DNA from: ZC4RG17 sp036380875
GTDB taxonomy: Bacteria > Actinomycetota > Acidimicrobiia > Spongiisociales > ZC4RG35
Reading direction: 5' to 3'
Assembly (NCBI GenBank): GCA_036380875.1
Contig: DASVDX010000101.1
Location: 40,530 to 104,529, forward strand
Length of the DNA stretch: 64,000 nucleotides
In this document: piece after piece, positions 53,650 through 62,260 of the stretch
Numbering within the stretch: the first letter of the stretch is position 1
Layout: every line of letters starts with the position of its first letter
Notes under the pieces: model-generated
Database searches by the model: none
What the model saw: the letters and a program-made list of their open reading frames with translations, nothing else
What the model was told of the DNA's origin: nothing
Position numbers and translations under genes: made by a program

Positions 53650-54048
53650 ATGCCGAGTCCTCGCCCCAAGTGGATGCGAACCACCAACGGTTGGCGATGG
53701 GGCCGATACCAGATCGAGCGGCTCGCTCCCCGGATGTGGGTGCTGACTCAACTCGGAAACGACCCGCAGTCCACTCCGACGATCGTCACGACGGCAGCCT
53801 CTCTTCGGGCCCTCAAGCACATGGCCGAATGGCGGGAAGCTCGATACACCCGGCGGCGTGTCATGTGGATGCATGGACTCGTCGCTCTCGTCGCCGCCGT
53901 AGGACTCGGCGCCGTGACATTCTTGCCGCCGCCGGCCGAGATCGTGTCGACCCTCGCCCTGCTGTTCGTGATGCTTCGTTCCGTGGCGATCGTTGTCGTG
54001 GCGGCCACCAACGGCGCCTGGGCACAAGTCAGGCACACATATCAGTGA
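53650..54048 (+). CDS. hypothetical membrane protein with two helices
   Basis: This 132-residue protein has a basic N-terminal half (about 1-75) including RWGRYQIERLAPRMWVL. Two hydrophobic helices follow at about 78-97 and 102-122. No family was recognised. Codon use matches the neighbours, and the ATG at 53650 is the first in frame. It may be cotranscribed with the B3/B4 protein gene 39 nt downstream. Confidence 0.6.
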   Translation: MPSPRPKWMRTTNGWRWGRYQIERLAPRMWVLTQLGNDPQSTPTIVTTAASLRALKHMAEWREARYTRRRVMWMHGLVALVAAVGLGAVTFLPPPAEIVSTLALLFVMLRSVAIVVVAATNGAWAQVRHTYQ

Positions 54049-54087
54049 CCCACGGTGTGGTCACGGTCTAGCGTGCCAACCCGACCC

Positions 54088-54774
54088 ATGCTCCAGTTCG
54101 ATCCCCAGATCCTGGCCGACTTCCCCACGCTCCGAGCGGGAGTCCTCGTCGCCGAAGGCGTCGTGAACGGGCCGACACCGGCAGGTCTCATCGAGCGGTA
54201 CTCCGAGGAACAAGCGGCCACGAAGAGCCGACTCGGCGAAACCCCTCTCGCCGACCTCCCTTCGATCGCTGCCTGGCGACGAGCCTTCCGTCGATTTGGG
54301 GCTGAGCCCACCCAGTACCGCAACGCCGCCGAGGCGCTTCTCCGCCGTTTGACCAAACAGGGCGACGTGCCGTCGATCAACGCTCTCGTCGACATGGGCA
54401 ACCTGGTGTCGATCCGCCGCGCCCTTCCCGTCGCGGTCTTCGATTTGGACGGCATCGACGGTGGTATCACCGTCAGATACGCCGAAGGAACCGAGCCCTA
54501 CTCCGATCTGGGCTCATCGGAGACGACGCACCCCGAGCCCGGGGAGGTCGTCTTCGTCGACGGCCGCTCCCGCGTGCATGCTCGCCGCTGGTGCTGGCGC
54601 CAGAGCTCCCAGAGCGCCACGGGGCCGACGACTCAGCGCGTCCTGGTCGTCGTCGAAGGCTTGCACGACAACGCTTTGTCGGATGTAGCCGCTGCCCTGG
54701 CCGATCTGGAGGACCTGTTCACGGAGTACCAACCTCGAGCAGAGATCTCGGCGCGCCGTCTGGTGGAGGCGTGA
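54088..54774 (+). CDS. B3/B4 tRNA-binding-domain protein
   Basis: This 228-residue protein has the B3/B4 fold found in the beta subunit of phenylalanyl-tRNA synthetase: IAAWRRAFRRFGAEPTQYRN, then LVDMGNLVSIRRALPVAVFD, and GEVVFVDGRSRVHARRWCWR. Stand-alone members are common in bacteria and may edit or bind tRNA, but their role is not settled. It lies between tRNA-Arg and tRNA-Ser. ATG 54088 is chosen, and the frame allows 54055. Confidence 0.85.
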   Translation: MLQFDPQILADFPTLRAGVLVAEGVVNGPTPAGLIERYSEEQAATKSRLGETPLADLPSIAAWRRAFRRFGAEPTQYRNAAEALLRRLTKQGDVPSINALVDMGNLVSIRRALPVAVFDLDGIDGGITVRYAEGTEPYSDLGSSETTHPEPGEVVFVDGRSRVHARRWCWRQSSQSATGPTTQRVLVVVEGLHDNALSDVAAALADLEDLFTEYQPRAEISARRLVEA

Positions 54775-54860
54775 AGCAATCGGCAGATAACGCCCGGTTG
54801 ATCTTCCCGCAACATGGGGAAAGCAACGTGTGGGCTCCTCGAGGAGCCGACAGCCGCTTC

Positions 54861-54893
54861 GGGGGTGCTGCTTTCCTCCTCGGCAGCACCCCC
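54861..54893 (-). terminator. hairpin downstream of tRNA-Ser(GCU)
   Basis: An 11-bp GC-rich stem has the loop TTTCCTCCTCG. In the tRNA direction the loop reads CGAGGAGGAAA and so displays an AGGAGG sequence. A palindrome GGCTCCTCGAGGAGCC lies just beyond. The gap 54775-54928 has no gene. Confidence 0.7.
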
Positions 54894-54925
54894 AGCGGAT
54901 GTCTCCGCGGGGGTGGGTGAATGGG

Positions 54926-55019
<94 letters not shown>

Positions 55020-55105
55020 TACTCCACCGGCCGCCCGGGTGCCCAACGAGGGCGCCGAACGCACGGAAGCGCCCAGTCAGAGTAATCGTCACAACCGAAT
55101 GTCCC

Positions 55106-55111
55106 TATTCT
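55106..55111 (+). promoter_or_regulatory. -10 hexamer TATTCT ahead of the M50-like membrane protein gene
   Basis: It lies 8 nt before ATG 55120 and decides between that start and ATG 55099. Confidence 0.5.
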
Positions 55112-55119
55112 CGGCTCGG

Positions 55120-55785
55120 ATGACCGAAGCCGAGATCATCGCTGTCCTCGACCGCGCCGAGGCTGCCCTGGATGACGGAAAAGGCCTCGGGGGCACCGGT
55201 TTCTGGAAGGCCGTCGAGGAGGTGAAACGACAGCCCGATCTGGCGTCTCGGCTGGGCCCTCGGATCGCCGCAATCGACCAGCGGGCCTTCCGCAATTGGG
55301 CTCTTCTCACGGTGCCTCTCCGAACGGGCATGGGCATCGCGACTCTCGTCACGCTGGTGGGAGTCGGCCTGGTCGCTCGGTCGGCGCGAGCAAGACGGCC
55401 CTGGAATTGGCTGTTGTTCTGGGTGGGCGCCGGCGTTCTCCTCGGCAGCACCCACACCCTCGGACACGTCGCCGTCGGACGAGCCGTCGGTATCGAATTC
55501 ACCGACTGGTACGTCGGGTCGGTCACCCGCCCCCAGCCGGGGGTCAAGGTGGACTACGCCACCTACCTGGTCACCCCGGCCAAGCAGCGCGCCTGGATGC
55601 ATGCCGCCGGAGCGATCGTCACGAAGATCGTGCCGTTCGCACTGCTCCCCGCCGCCCGAAACCTTCCTCGATGGAGCCGAGTTGCCCTCTCGCTGCTCGG
55701 CATAGGCCAGATCGTCACCGACCTCTTGTGGTCGGTCGAGAAGTCGGACTGGAAGAAGTTCCGTCGGGAGATGCGCTACGCCTGA
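55120..55785 (+). CDS. membrane protein with degenerate site-2-protease-like motif
   Basis: The protein has 221 residues with a cytosolic start (1-60) and about four membrane segments. A THTLGHVAVGRAVGIEFTDW segment sits where M50 proteases have HELGH. The two histidines are kept but the catalytic Glu is Thr. The end reads IGQIVTDLLWSVEKSDWKKF. A protein with a metal-binding fold but no protease activity is one reading. Chance similarity is another. It has no clear operon partner and converges on the MscS gene. Confidence 0.6.
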   Translation: MTEAEIIAVLDRAEAALDDGKGLGGTGFWKAVEEVKRQPDLASRLGPRIAAIDQRAFRNWALLTVPLRTGMGIATLVTLVGVGLVARSARARRPWNWLLFWVGAGVLLGSTHTLGHVAVGRAVGIEFTDWYVGSVTRPQPGVKVDYATYLVTPAKQRAWMHAAGAIVTKIVPFALLPAARNLPRWSRVALSLLGIGQIVTDLLWSVEKSDWKKFRREMRYA

Positions 55786-55795
55786 CCACTCGAAG

Positions 55796-56881
55796 TCAGG
55801 ACTGGTCGTCGGCCGTGGCGAAAGCCCCCTCCTCGGGTGCAGCCTTGCCGGTGGCGGCCGAAGGGGCCGAGTGGTCGTGATGGCTCGGGTCGGTCCGCGT
55901 GTAGTCCGCGTCCCGGCGGAGCCACACGACCCGCTGCGGGAACGGGATCTCTATCGAAGCCTCCTCCAGCGCGTGCTTGATTCGTCGGCGCAACTCCCGG
56001 GCGAGAGCCCACTGTTCGCCCGGGCGGGTCTTGATCACCAGTCGCAGCGTCACACCGTCTGCGCCGAGCGCCTCCACGCCCCAGATCTCCGGCGGCTCCA
56101 GGATGAGCGGCTTCCAGTCGTCCTCTGATGCCATGTCGTCGGCTACCCGCTTGATGACCTCGGCCGCTTTGTCGATGTCGGACCCGTAGGCGATGGCGAT
56201 GTCGACGATCGCCCGAGACCACTGCTGGCTCATGTTCCCGACCCGGCGAATCTCTCCGTTGCGGATATACCACAGGGTCCCGGTCACGTCCCGCACGCGC
56301 GTGGTGCGCAGCGTGATGCCCTCGACGACTCCACTGGCTTCGCCCAGGTTCACTGAGTCGCCGACACCGTATTGGTCCTCGGCGAGGAGGAACATGCCGG
56401 AGATGATGTCCTTGACCAGGTCCTGAGCACCGAACCCAAACGCAACACCGACGATTCCGGCCCCCGCCAGGAGCGGACCGATGTTCAGACCGAACGTCGT
56501 GCCGAGGATCATCAAGACGGCGATCGTCCACACGATGAGGCTGACGGCGCTGGAGATCACCGTGCTCAAGGCGTCGAGTCGCTGGGACTTCCGGGTCGAG
56601 ACGATCGTGTCCCCTTCCCCGAGGCGTACCTCGATCGCCGGGCCGCGTTCCTTGAGACGCCGCGTCACCCGCCGAACCGCACTGCGGAGGAGCCGTGACG
56701 CCAGCCAGGCGATGACGACGATGAACAGGATCTGCAGGATCGGTTCGATGATCTGGCCCAGCAGGCCGGCGGTGAGACTGCCCTCCTCCAGGTCGAAGAG
56801 GTCGACTATGAAATCCGTGAGGGGCCTCTCCGGATCCGGCGGCGCCAGGGTGGTGGTCGTCGTTTCCTGGGCGTAGATCAT
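55796..56881 (-). CDS. MscS-family mechanosensitive channel
   Basis: This 361-residue channel has an N-terminal membrane helix (about 42-62). Further helices at about 100-135 include the pore-lining AGAGIVGVAFGFGAQDLVKD. The beta domain begins DQYGVGDSVNLGEASGVVE, and a cytosolic cage follows with RNGEIRRVGNMSQQWSRA. The C-terminus is a disordered His/Asp/Glu-rich tail. It should open under membrane tension after osmotic shock. It is convergent with the M50-like gene. Confidence 0.92.
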   Translation of the reverse strand: MIYAQETTTTTLAPPDPERPLTDFIVDLFDLEEGSLTAGLLGQIIEPILQILFIVVIAWLASRLLRSAVRRVTRRLKERGPAIEVRLGEGDTIVSTRKSQRLDALSTVISSAVSLIVWTIAVLMILGTTFGLNIGPLLAGAGIVGVAFGFGAQDLVKDIISGMFLLAEDQYGVGDSVNLGEASGVVEGITLRTTRVRDVTGTLWYIRNGEIRRVGNMSQQWSRAIVDIAIAYGSDIDKAAEVIKRVADDMASEDDWKPLILEPPEIWGVEALGADGVTLRLVIKTRPGEQWALARELRRRIKHALEEASIEIPFPQRVVWLRRDADYTRTDPSHHDHSAPSAATGKAAPEEGAFATADDQS

Positions 56882-56920
56882 GACGACGGAAGCGTAGCCA
56901 TCGCCTTCGACGCAACTCAG

Positions 56921-56955
56921 TCCAACATGGTGGACACGCGTCCATCATGCTGGAC
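56921..56955 (+). promoter_or_regulatory. two tandem near-palindromes TCCAnCATGnTGGAC
   Basis: Copies at 56921-56935 and 56941-56955 are spaced 20 bp centre to centre, two turns of the helix. They lie just upstream of the promoter of the HTH-PNPOx regulator gene, a good fit for its own operator. Confidence 0.65.
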
Positions 56956-56964
56956 ATAGGCTGC

Positions 56965-56970
56965 TATCGT
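56965..56970 (+). promoter_or_regulatory. -10 hexamer TATCGT ahead of the HTH-PNPOx operon
   Basis: It lies 6 nt before GTG 56977, immediately after the tandem operators. Confidence 0.5.
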
Positions 56971-56976
56971 GGCCCC

Positions 56977-58131
56977 GTGGATCGCCCTCAGCCCACTGTC
57001 CCGGCAGCCGAACGGACCCTCGACCTCTTGGAATTGCTCGCCGCGGCACCGCGCGGGCTGACCACCAGCGAGCTGCTCGACGAAGTCGAGAGCTCCCGCT
57101 CAGGGCTGTATGCCTTGCTGAACACCCTCAAAGCCCGCGGCTACGTCGTGACCGAGGACGGTCGCCATCGCTCCGGGCCGGCGGTCTGGAATCTCGTGCC
57201 GGGCCGCCCCCAGGAGCTCGAGACGCTCCTCGCCGCCTTCCGGGAAGAACGCGACTTCGACGAGTCCGTCGCTTTGGTCTGGCCCGAACGCGGCGGGACG
57301 GTGGTCGTGGCGGAATCCCAACCCGAACGTTCCGTGCGAGCCGTGTATCGACACGGCGCCTTTCGCCCCCTGTCGTCGCCCGATGCCCGGGTGATCGCCG
57401 CCGGAGGGGCGGGAGACGACCCCGACCTGCGCCGTGTGCGACGCGAGGCCGCGGCAACCGCCTCGTCCGACGAGATCACCGAGATCGCCGTGCCTATCTG
57501 CGCCGACGGGATCCGCCCGGTGGCGGCGCTCGTCGCCGGGATCCCCGCTCAGAGGGCGTCGGGCGACCACCTCGAGGAAGTCGACCGCACCCTGCGCCAG
57601 GCCGCCGCCCGGCTCTCCTATCGACTGGGAGCACCGGTCTACCAGCCTTACGGCTGGGCACCCACTGCGCCCATCGGTCCCAGCCGGGAGCTGTCATCCG
57701 ACGAGATCGACGAGTTCCTCTCCGGGCTGTGGGGAGCCCAGCTCGCCTGTGTCCGCGCCGACGGCACGCCCCACGTCGTGCCTCTCTGGTACGAGTGGGA
57801 CGGGGAGGTCATGTGGGTCGCCGCCTCTCCGGGCGCGTCGTGGCGGAGCTATGTGGCGGAGACCCCGCAGGTTTCGGTGACTCTGGACGAGCCGTGGTCC
57901 CCGTTGCGTAGGGTCTTCCTCACCGGCCGCGCCGAGGAGGTCGACGAAGAATCCGTCGAAGGCGGGCTGCAGGGTCTGCGGCGGCGACTGGCCGTCCGAT
58001 ACCTCGGGCAGGGAGCCGAGCGCCAGCCCGAGCTGAGCGAAACCGAGGGCTGGGCGGCCATCCGCATCGTCCCCGAACGAATCCTGGGACGCCAAGGTCT
58101 GGGACCGGTGCCAGTCGGGGAGGCATCGTGA
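56977..58131 (+). CDS. IclR-type HTH regulator fused to a PNPOx-like flavin barrel
   Basis: The protein has 384 residues. Residues 8-68 are an IclR-type winged helix (AERTLDLLELLAAAPRGLTT, then SGLYALLNTLKARGYV). Residues about 80-225 resemble the IclR effector-binding domain. Residues about 240-378 are a pyridoxamine 5'-phosphate oxidase-like barrel (LACVRADGTPHVVPLWYEWD, VTLDEPWSPLRRVFLTG). The barrel could sense FMN, F420 or heme. The gene starts at GTG 56977 with no ribosome site, is overlapped by the transporter genes, and has tandem palindromes upstream. It is probably the local regulator of the transporter. Confidence 0.82.
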   Translation: MDRPQPTVPAAERTLDLLELLAAAPRGLTTSELLDEVESSRSGLYALLNTLKARGYVVTEDGRHRSGPAVWNLVPGRPQELETLLAAFREERDFDESVALVWPERGGTVVVAESQPERSVRAVYRHGAFRPLSSPDARVIAAGGAGDDPDLRRVRREAAATASSDEITEIAVPICADGIRPVAALVAGIPAQRASGDHLEEVDRTLRQAAARLSYRLGAPVYQPYGWAPTAPIGPSRELSSDEIDEFLSGLWGAQLACVRADGTPHVVPLWYEWDGEVMWVAASPGASWRSYVAETPQVSVTLDEPWSPLRRVFLTGRAEEVDEESVEGGLQGLRRRLAVRYLGQGAERQPELSETEGWAAIRIVPERILGRQGLGPVPVGEAS

Positions 58132-58889
58132 GCCTCGAGATCAGAGGCGTGAGCAAGGCCTTCGGCGACCCACCCGTCCCTGCCCTGCAAGGGATCGACT
58201 TCGTGGCCGAGGCCGGCACGTTCACTGCCGTGGTCGGGGCTTCGGGGTCGGGCAAGTCGACCCTGCTGCGGATCGTCGCCGGCATGACCGAACCCGACTC
58301 CGGCCAGGTGACGATGGATGGGCGCTCCCCCGACGACCTCCGCCGCGGCAAGGAGGTCGGATGGATGGCCCAGCGACCGGCGTTGCTCCCCTGGCGTCGA
58401 GTGCGGGACAACGTCGCCCTCGCCCAGTCGATCAACCCTCGACCCGATCGTCGACTCGCCACGCCTGACGAGCTCCTGGAAATGGTGGGCCTGAGCGACG
58501 CCGCCGACCGCTACCCCCACGAACTGTCGGGGGGTATGCAACAGCGGGTGGCCCTGGCCCGCACCCTGTCGATCGGGGCGCCACTGTGGCTGATGGACGA
58601 GCCCTTCGCCGCGTTGGACGAGTTGACACGCGAGACGCTGGCCGAAGACCTCCTCGCGATCTGGCAGCGGGTGCGCTCCACCGTGCTGTGGGTCACCCAC
58701 CACATCCCCGAGGCCGTGACGCTGGCCGACCACATCGTGCTGCTCACGCCCGGACCAGGTCGAGTCGCCGGTGTGATCGATGTAGATCTCGCCCGGCCCC
58801 GTGACCCCACCTCGGCCCCGTTCCAGGCGCTGGTGAGGCAGGCACGGCGAATCCTTCGCGGCGCACACCCGGATCGAGTCGTGGCATGA
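58128..58889 (+). CDS. NitT/TauT-type ABC importer ATP-binding protein
   Basis: This 253-residue ATPase has Walker A VGASGSGKSTLLR, the ELSGGMQQRVALARTL signature, and Walker B LWLMDEPFAALDEL. This group imports taurine, sulfonates, nitrate and thiamine or riboflavin precursors. The GTG start overlaps the regulator stop as GTGA, and it overlaps the permease by four bases. Confidence 0.92.
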   Translation: MSLEIRGVSKAFGDPPVPALQGIDFVAEAGTFTAVVGASGSGKSTLLRIVAGMTEPDSGQVTMDGRSPDDLRRGKEVGWMAQRPALLPWRRVRDNVALAQSINPRPDRRLATPDELLEMVGLSDAADRYPHELSGGMQQRVALARTLSIGAPLWLMDEPFAALDELTRETLAEDLLAIWQRVRSTVLWVTHHIPEAVTLADHIVLLTPGPGRVAGVIDVDLARPRDPTSAPFQALVRQARRILRGAHPDRVVA

Positions 58890-59623
58890 AACGCAACTGG
58901 ATCGTCGCCACCGGGATGATCGCCGGCTTTCTCGCCATCTGGGAGGCGGCGGTGCGCCTGACGGGCACCCCGGTGTACATCGTCCCCGCACCCACGGACA
59001 TCGCCGCCGTGTTGGCTGAGGACGTGGCCGACCTCCTCCCTGCGGCCGGCACCACCCTCCTCCAAGCGCTCGGAGGGCTGGTCCTCGGCGGGGCACTGGG
59101 TCTCTCGATGGCGGCGGCGATCACGTTCTGGCAGCAACTCGAGCAGGGTGTGATGTCGCTGGCTCTGCTCATCAAGTCGACGCCGATCATCGCCATTGCT
59201 CCGATCCTCACCGTGTGGTTGGGCTTCGGGCCCGCACCGAAGGTGGTGGTGACCGCCCTCCTCACGTTCTTTCCGGTGCTGATCAACTCCCTCGAAGGAT
59301 TCCGTTCCGTCGACCCCGCCATCGCCGACTGGTTCCGGTCCGTGGACGCCCCTCCCGGGCAGTACTTCCTCCAGGCACGGTGGCCATCGGCGCGGCCGTT
59401 CCTCTTCGCGGCGTTGAAGGTGGTCGCCCCGTTGTCGCTGATCGGGGCGGTCGTGGCCGAGTGGATGGGAGCATCGTCGGGCCTGGGGAGACGCATGTGG
59501 CTGGCATACACCAACCTCGACATGCCCTCCCTGTTCGCGGCCGTGATCGTGCTCACGGCGCTCAGCGCCGGTGTCTACCGGCTGGTCATCACTGCTGAGA
59601 GAAGGACGGTTCACTGGACATGA
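58886..59623 (+). CDS. NitT/TauT-type ABC importer permease
   Basis: This 245-residue permease has about six helices and the EAA loop SVDAPPGQYFLQARWPSARP near residue 155. It begins with an N-terminal helix after IVATGMIAGFLAIWEAAVRL. It overlaps both neighbouring genes by four bases, so the operon is tightly coupled. Confidence 0.92.
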   Translation: MKRNWIVATGMIAGFLAIWEAAVRLTGTPVYIVPAPTDIAAVLAEDVADLLPAAGTTLLQALGGLVLGGALGLSMAAAITFWQQLEQGVMSLALLIKSTPIIAIAPILTVWLGFGPAPKVVVTALLTFFPVLINSLEGFRSVDPAIADWFRSVDAPPGQYFLQARWPSARPFLFAALKVVAPLSLIGAVVAEWMGASSGLGRRMWLAYTNLDMPSLFAAVIVLTALSAGVYRLVITAERRTVHWT

Positions 59624-60603
59624 AACGTGTGTCACTGATCACGGCCGTGATGGCCGTGGTGGTGTCGGCCTGCGCAGGCGGCGCAGCCGACTCTCCTGAG
59701 CTCACGCCCATGACCTTCATGGCAGGGTTCGCCCCGCAGGCGAATCTGCCATTCGTGGGAGCGTATGTCGCCCAGGAACTCGGTTACTTCGCCGAGGAGG
59801 GCCTGGAGGTGACGATCGAGCACTCGGCAGGAGGCGGCGAGCACCTCCAGCTGCTCACGGCGGGCGAAGTCGACGTGACCACCCAGGACGCCGCCGTTCT
59901 CCTCCAACGCCGGGCCGACCCCGGGCTCCCGCTGGTGTCGATCGGATTGATCGGACAGAAAGGCCAGCAGGCGTTCGTCGCCCTCGCCGACAGCGGCATC
60001 GAGACGCCGGAGGACTGGGCGGGCCGGACCATCGGCTACAAGGGGACACCGCCGCCGGACGTGTTCGCCATCCTCGACGCCGTGGGCCTCGACCAGTCCG
60101 ACGTCGAACTCGTCAACGTCGGTTTCGACCCCCGGGTGCTCACGGAAGGCCAGGTGGACGTGTACCCCGTCTTCAAATCCAACGAGCCCGACACGCTCCG
60201 CAAGTGGGGGTTCGAGCTCGAGATGTGGGACGCCGCCGACTATGGCGCCCCCACCCTCGGCTTGACGTACGTCGCCACCGAGGAGGCGATCGAGGAGGAC
60301 TCCGAGAAGTTCTCTGCGTTCATGCGGGCGGTGATCCGGGGCATCGACTACGCCCGCGACGACCCTGAAGGCGCCACGGACATCGTCATGGAGTACGTCG
60401 GCGAAGACGGTGATCGGGACCACCAGCTCTTCATGCTCCAGACCGAGCTCCAGGAGGCGACGACCGACCAGACCGAGGAGCACGGCTTCGGCTGGCAGAC
60501 CGCCGAGCAGTGGCAGGCTCTGCACGACTTTCTGCTCCAGTACGACGCGTTGGCGACCAGCGTGGATGTGTCGAAGGTATTCACGGACGAACTGCTCCCA
60601 TAG
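59620..60603 (+). CDS. NMT1/THI5-like substrate-binding lipoprotein (RibY/ThiY class)
   Basis: This 327-residue lipoprotein has a signal peptide ending VVVSACAGG (Cys about 18). A type II binding fold follows, with FAPQANLPFVGAYVAQELGY, LQLLTAGEVDVTTQDAAVLL and DPEGATDIVMEYV. The PQANLPF sequence is reminiscent of riboflavin- or thiamine-precursor binding proteins. The likely ligand is a vitamin-type heterocycle, which is inference. The flavin-type barrel in the operon's regulator makes riboflavin attractive. Confidence 0.88.
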   Translation: MKRVSLITAVMAVVVSACAGGAADSPELTPMTFMAGFAPQANLPFVGAYVAQELGYFAEEGLEVTIEHSAGGGEHLQLLTAGEVDVTTQDAAVLLQRRADPGLPLVSIGLIGQKGQQAFVALADSGIETPEDWAGRTIGYKGTPPPDVFAILDAVGLDQSDVELVNVGFDPRVLTEGQVDVYPVFKSNEPDTLRKWGFELEMWDAADYGAPTLGLTYVATEEAIEEDSEKFSAFMRAVIRGIDYARDDPEGATDIVMEYVGEDGDRDHQLFMLQTELQEATTDQTEEHGFGWQTAEQWQALHDFLLQYDALATSVDVSKVFTDELLP

Positions 60604-60608
60604 GGCCA

Positions 60609-60614
60609 TAAGCT
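60609..60614 (+). promoter_or_regulatory. -10 hexamer TAAGCT ahead of the small membrane protein gene
   Basis: It lies 7 nt before ATG 60622. Confidence 0.5.
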
Positions 60615-60621
60615 TGAGGGC

Positions 60622-60960
60622 ATGGCAGAGAAGAAGGACGGGCTCGGCGACAACATCTGGATCCTCATCCCTCTCGCCGCCTTGAGCATCCCGATCTTCG
60701 CCATCATCGGCGAGAACGTCATCCTCACGTCGGTCGTCTCCGGCGTCATCGCGCTCATCGCAATAACGCTGGCGATCCGCTCCCTGATGACCCACCGACA
60801 CCGCCTGAAGATGGAGGAGCTCGAGGCCAAGGAGCGGATCGTCCGGGCGGAGCGGGAGCAGTTGTCAGCCGCCGAGAAGATCCTCGAACTGGACAACGCG
60901 ATCGTCGACCTCGAAGCGGCGTTGAAACGCGAGAAGCAGAAGGACGCCCAGGAGAACTGA
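60622..60960 (+). CDS. small membrane protein with cytosolic coiled coil
   Basis: This 112-residue protein has two hydrophobic helices (about 13-30 and 34-52) and a charged helical tail from about 60 (MEELEAKERIVRAEREQLSA) ending in a Lys-rich stretch. The tail looks like a coiled coil. No family was recognised. It has its own TAAGCT hexamer and lies between the SBP gene and tRNA-Ser. Confidence 0.65.
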   Translation: MAEKKDGLGDNIWILIPLAALSIPIFAIIGENVILTSVVSGVIALIAITLAIRSLMTHRHRLKMEELEAKERIVRAEREQLSAAEKILELDNAIVDLEAALKREKQKDAQEN

Positions 60961-60961
60961 G

Positions 60962-61050
60962 CGGAGGGGGCGGGATTCGAACCCGCGAGACCCCTTGCGG
61001 GGCCTAACGGTTTTCAAGACCGTCTCCTTAGACCGCTCGGACACCCCTCC
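60962..61050 (-). tRNA. tRNA-Ser (anticodon TGA)
   Basis: The tRNA has 89 bases with a long variable arm. Acceptor arms GGAGGGG/CCCCTCC and the anticodon loop CTTGAAA are clear. CCA is not encoded. An integrase gene ends six bases from its 5' side. Confidence 0.95.
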
Positions 61051-61056
61051 GATTGT

Positions 61057-62214
61057 CTATACCCCCTGGTCAGAGACTTGTGACGGCCTCTGCTCGGGGA
61101 GCTCGACGACGTTTGGGCCGCTCTTGGGCCGCACCAGGTCACGGTGAGCGGCATCAAGACGGTCCATGACGGAGTCGAAAGCGTCCTCGAACAGGTGGGT
61201 GTAGATGCTCAGGGTAATCATCGGGGACCGATGTCCCAGCTGTGTTTGGATCTCCTTGACGTCAGCTCCGGCTGCACGCATGAGCGACGCGCAGGTGTGT
61301 CGAAGGGCATGTGGTGTGAGCCCGTCGAGACCCGCTTCGGTGACTGCTGGATTCCAAGCTCTATGGCGATACGGGTTGTAGCGAAGTGGCCCACCCTTCG
61401 GTGCCACCCAGACAAGGGCGTCGGGATCTGACGGCCGAGTATGGAGATGTCGGGCCAGCTCCTCGGCAACGAAGCGCGGGAGATACACGAATCGCCGACG
61501 ATGAGTCTTTGGCTGGCCGAAGACAAGACGGCCCGACACTTGGGTGGCGGCCTCTGCGATGGACAACCGGCAACGCAGGACATCGACTCGTTTTTGTCGA
61601 AGCGCCACTGCCTCACCCCAGCGGAGACCTCCGTACGCCAACACAAGGATAAGGGTCCGGTCGGCCGATGTCGGCACGGACGAGGCCAGATCATCGACCT
61701 GTTGAGCGGTGAGATAATGATGCTCGGCTTGGGCGACCTGGGCCGGTAGCTCGACCCCCCTGGCCGGGTTTCTTCCGATCAGACCTTCATTCGCGGCCGC
61801 ATCAAGACATGCCCCGAGAACGTTGAAGCAGTTGCGCACCCTGGATGAACTGAGTCCCTCGCCCGACATATCGGAGACCCAGCTGGCGATAGCAGCCCGT
61901 GTCATCCTCTTGATTGGCACTGCACCGAAGGTGGGGAGAACGCGGCTGTTGAGGATCCCCTGATAGCCAACCTTGGTCTTCTCGGTCAGGCCAACACGAC
62001 CAGACATCCAGATCACCGACCAGTCCTCGAGGCTGATGTTCCCGGCCTCGGGATCGACCCAGATACCGAGATCGATCTTCTGCAACTCGCTACGGAGCCA
62101 TCGTTCCGCATCGACTTTCCGTTCGAAGGACCTCGAGTGCTCTCTACCGTCAGGGCCTCGATATCCGGCCCGCCAGGGTGAGGGTCGATCCTGCCGTTTG
62201 CGAATCCATCCCAT
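61057..62214 (-). CDS. int: tyrosine site-specific integrase
   Basis: This 385-residue protein has an N-terminal AP2-like arm-binding start (WIRKRQDRPSPWRAGYRGPD), a SAM-like core-binding domain (about 60-155), and the catalytic domain (about 170-360) with Arg in GLRWGEAV, the H-x-x-R box HALRHTCASL, and LGHRSPMITLSIYTHL carrying the last His and the nucleophile Tyr. It recombines element and chromosome DNA. Its 3' end lies six bases from tRNA-Ser. Confidence 0.95.
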   Translation of the reverse strand: MGWIRKRQDRPSPWRAGYRGPDGREHSRSFERKVDAERWLRSELQKIDLGIWVDPEAGNISLEDWSVIWMSGRVGLTEKTKVGYQGILNSRVLPTFGAVPIKRMTRAAIASWVSDMSGEGLSSSRVRNCFNVLGACLDAAANEGLIGRNPARGVELPAQVAQAEHHYLTAQQVDDLASSVPTSADRTLILVLAYGGLRWGEAVALRQKRVDVLRCRLSIAEAATQVSGRLVFGQPKTHRRRFVYLPRFVAEELARHLHTRPSDPDALVWVAPKGGPLRYNPYRHRAWNPAVTEAGLDGLTPHALRHTCASLMRAAGADVKEIQTQLGHRSPMITLSIYTHLFEDAFDSVMDRLDAAHRDLVRPKSGPNVVELPEQRPSQVSDQGV

Positions 62215-62260
62215 CGTTCAAACGTACTCCGCTGGGCCGGCCAACTGGCAAGTGATCTAG

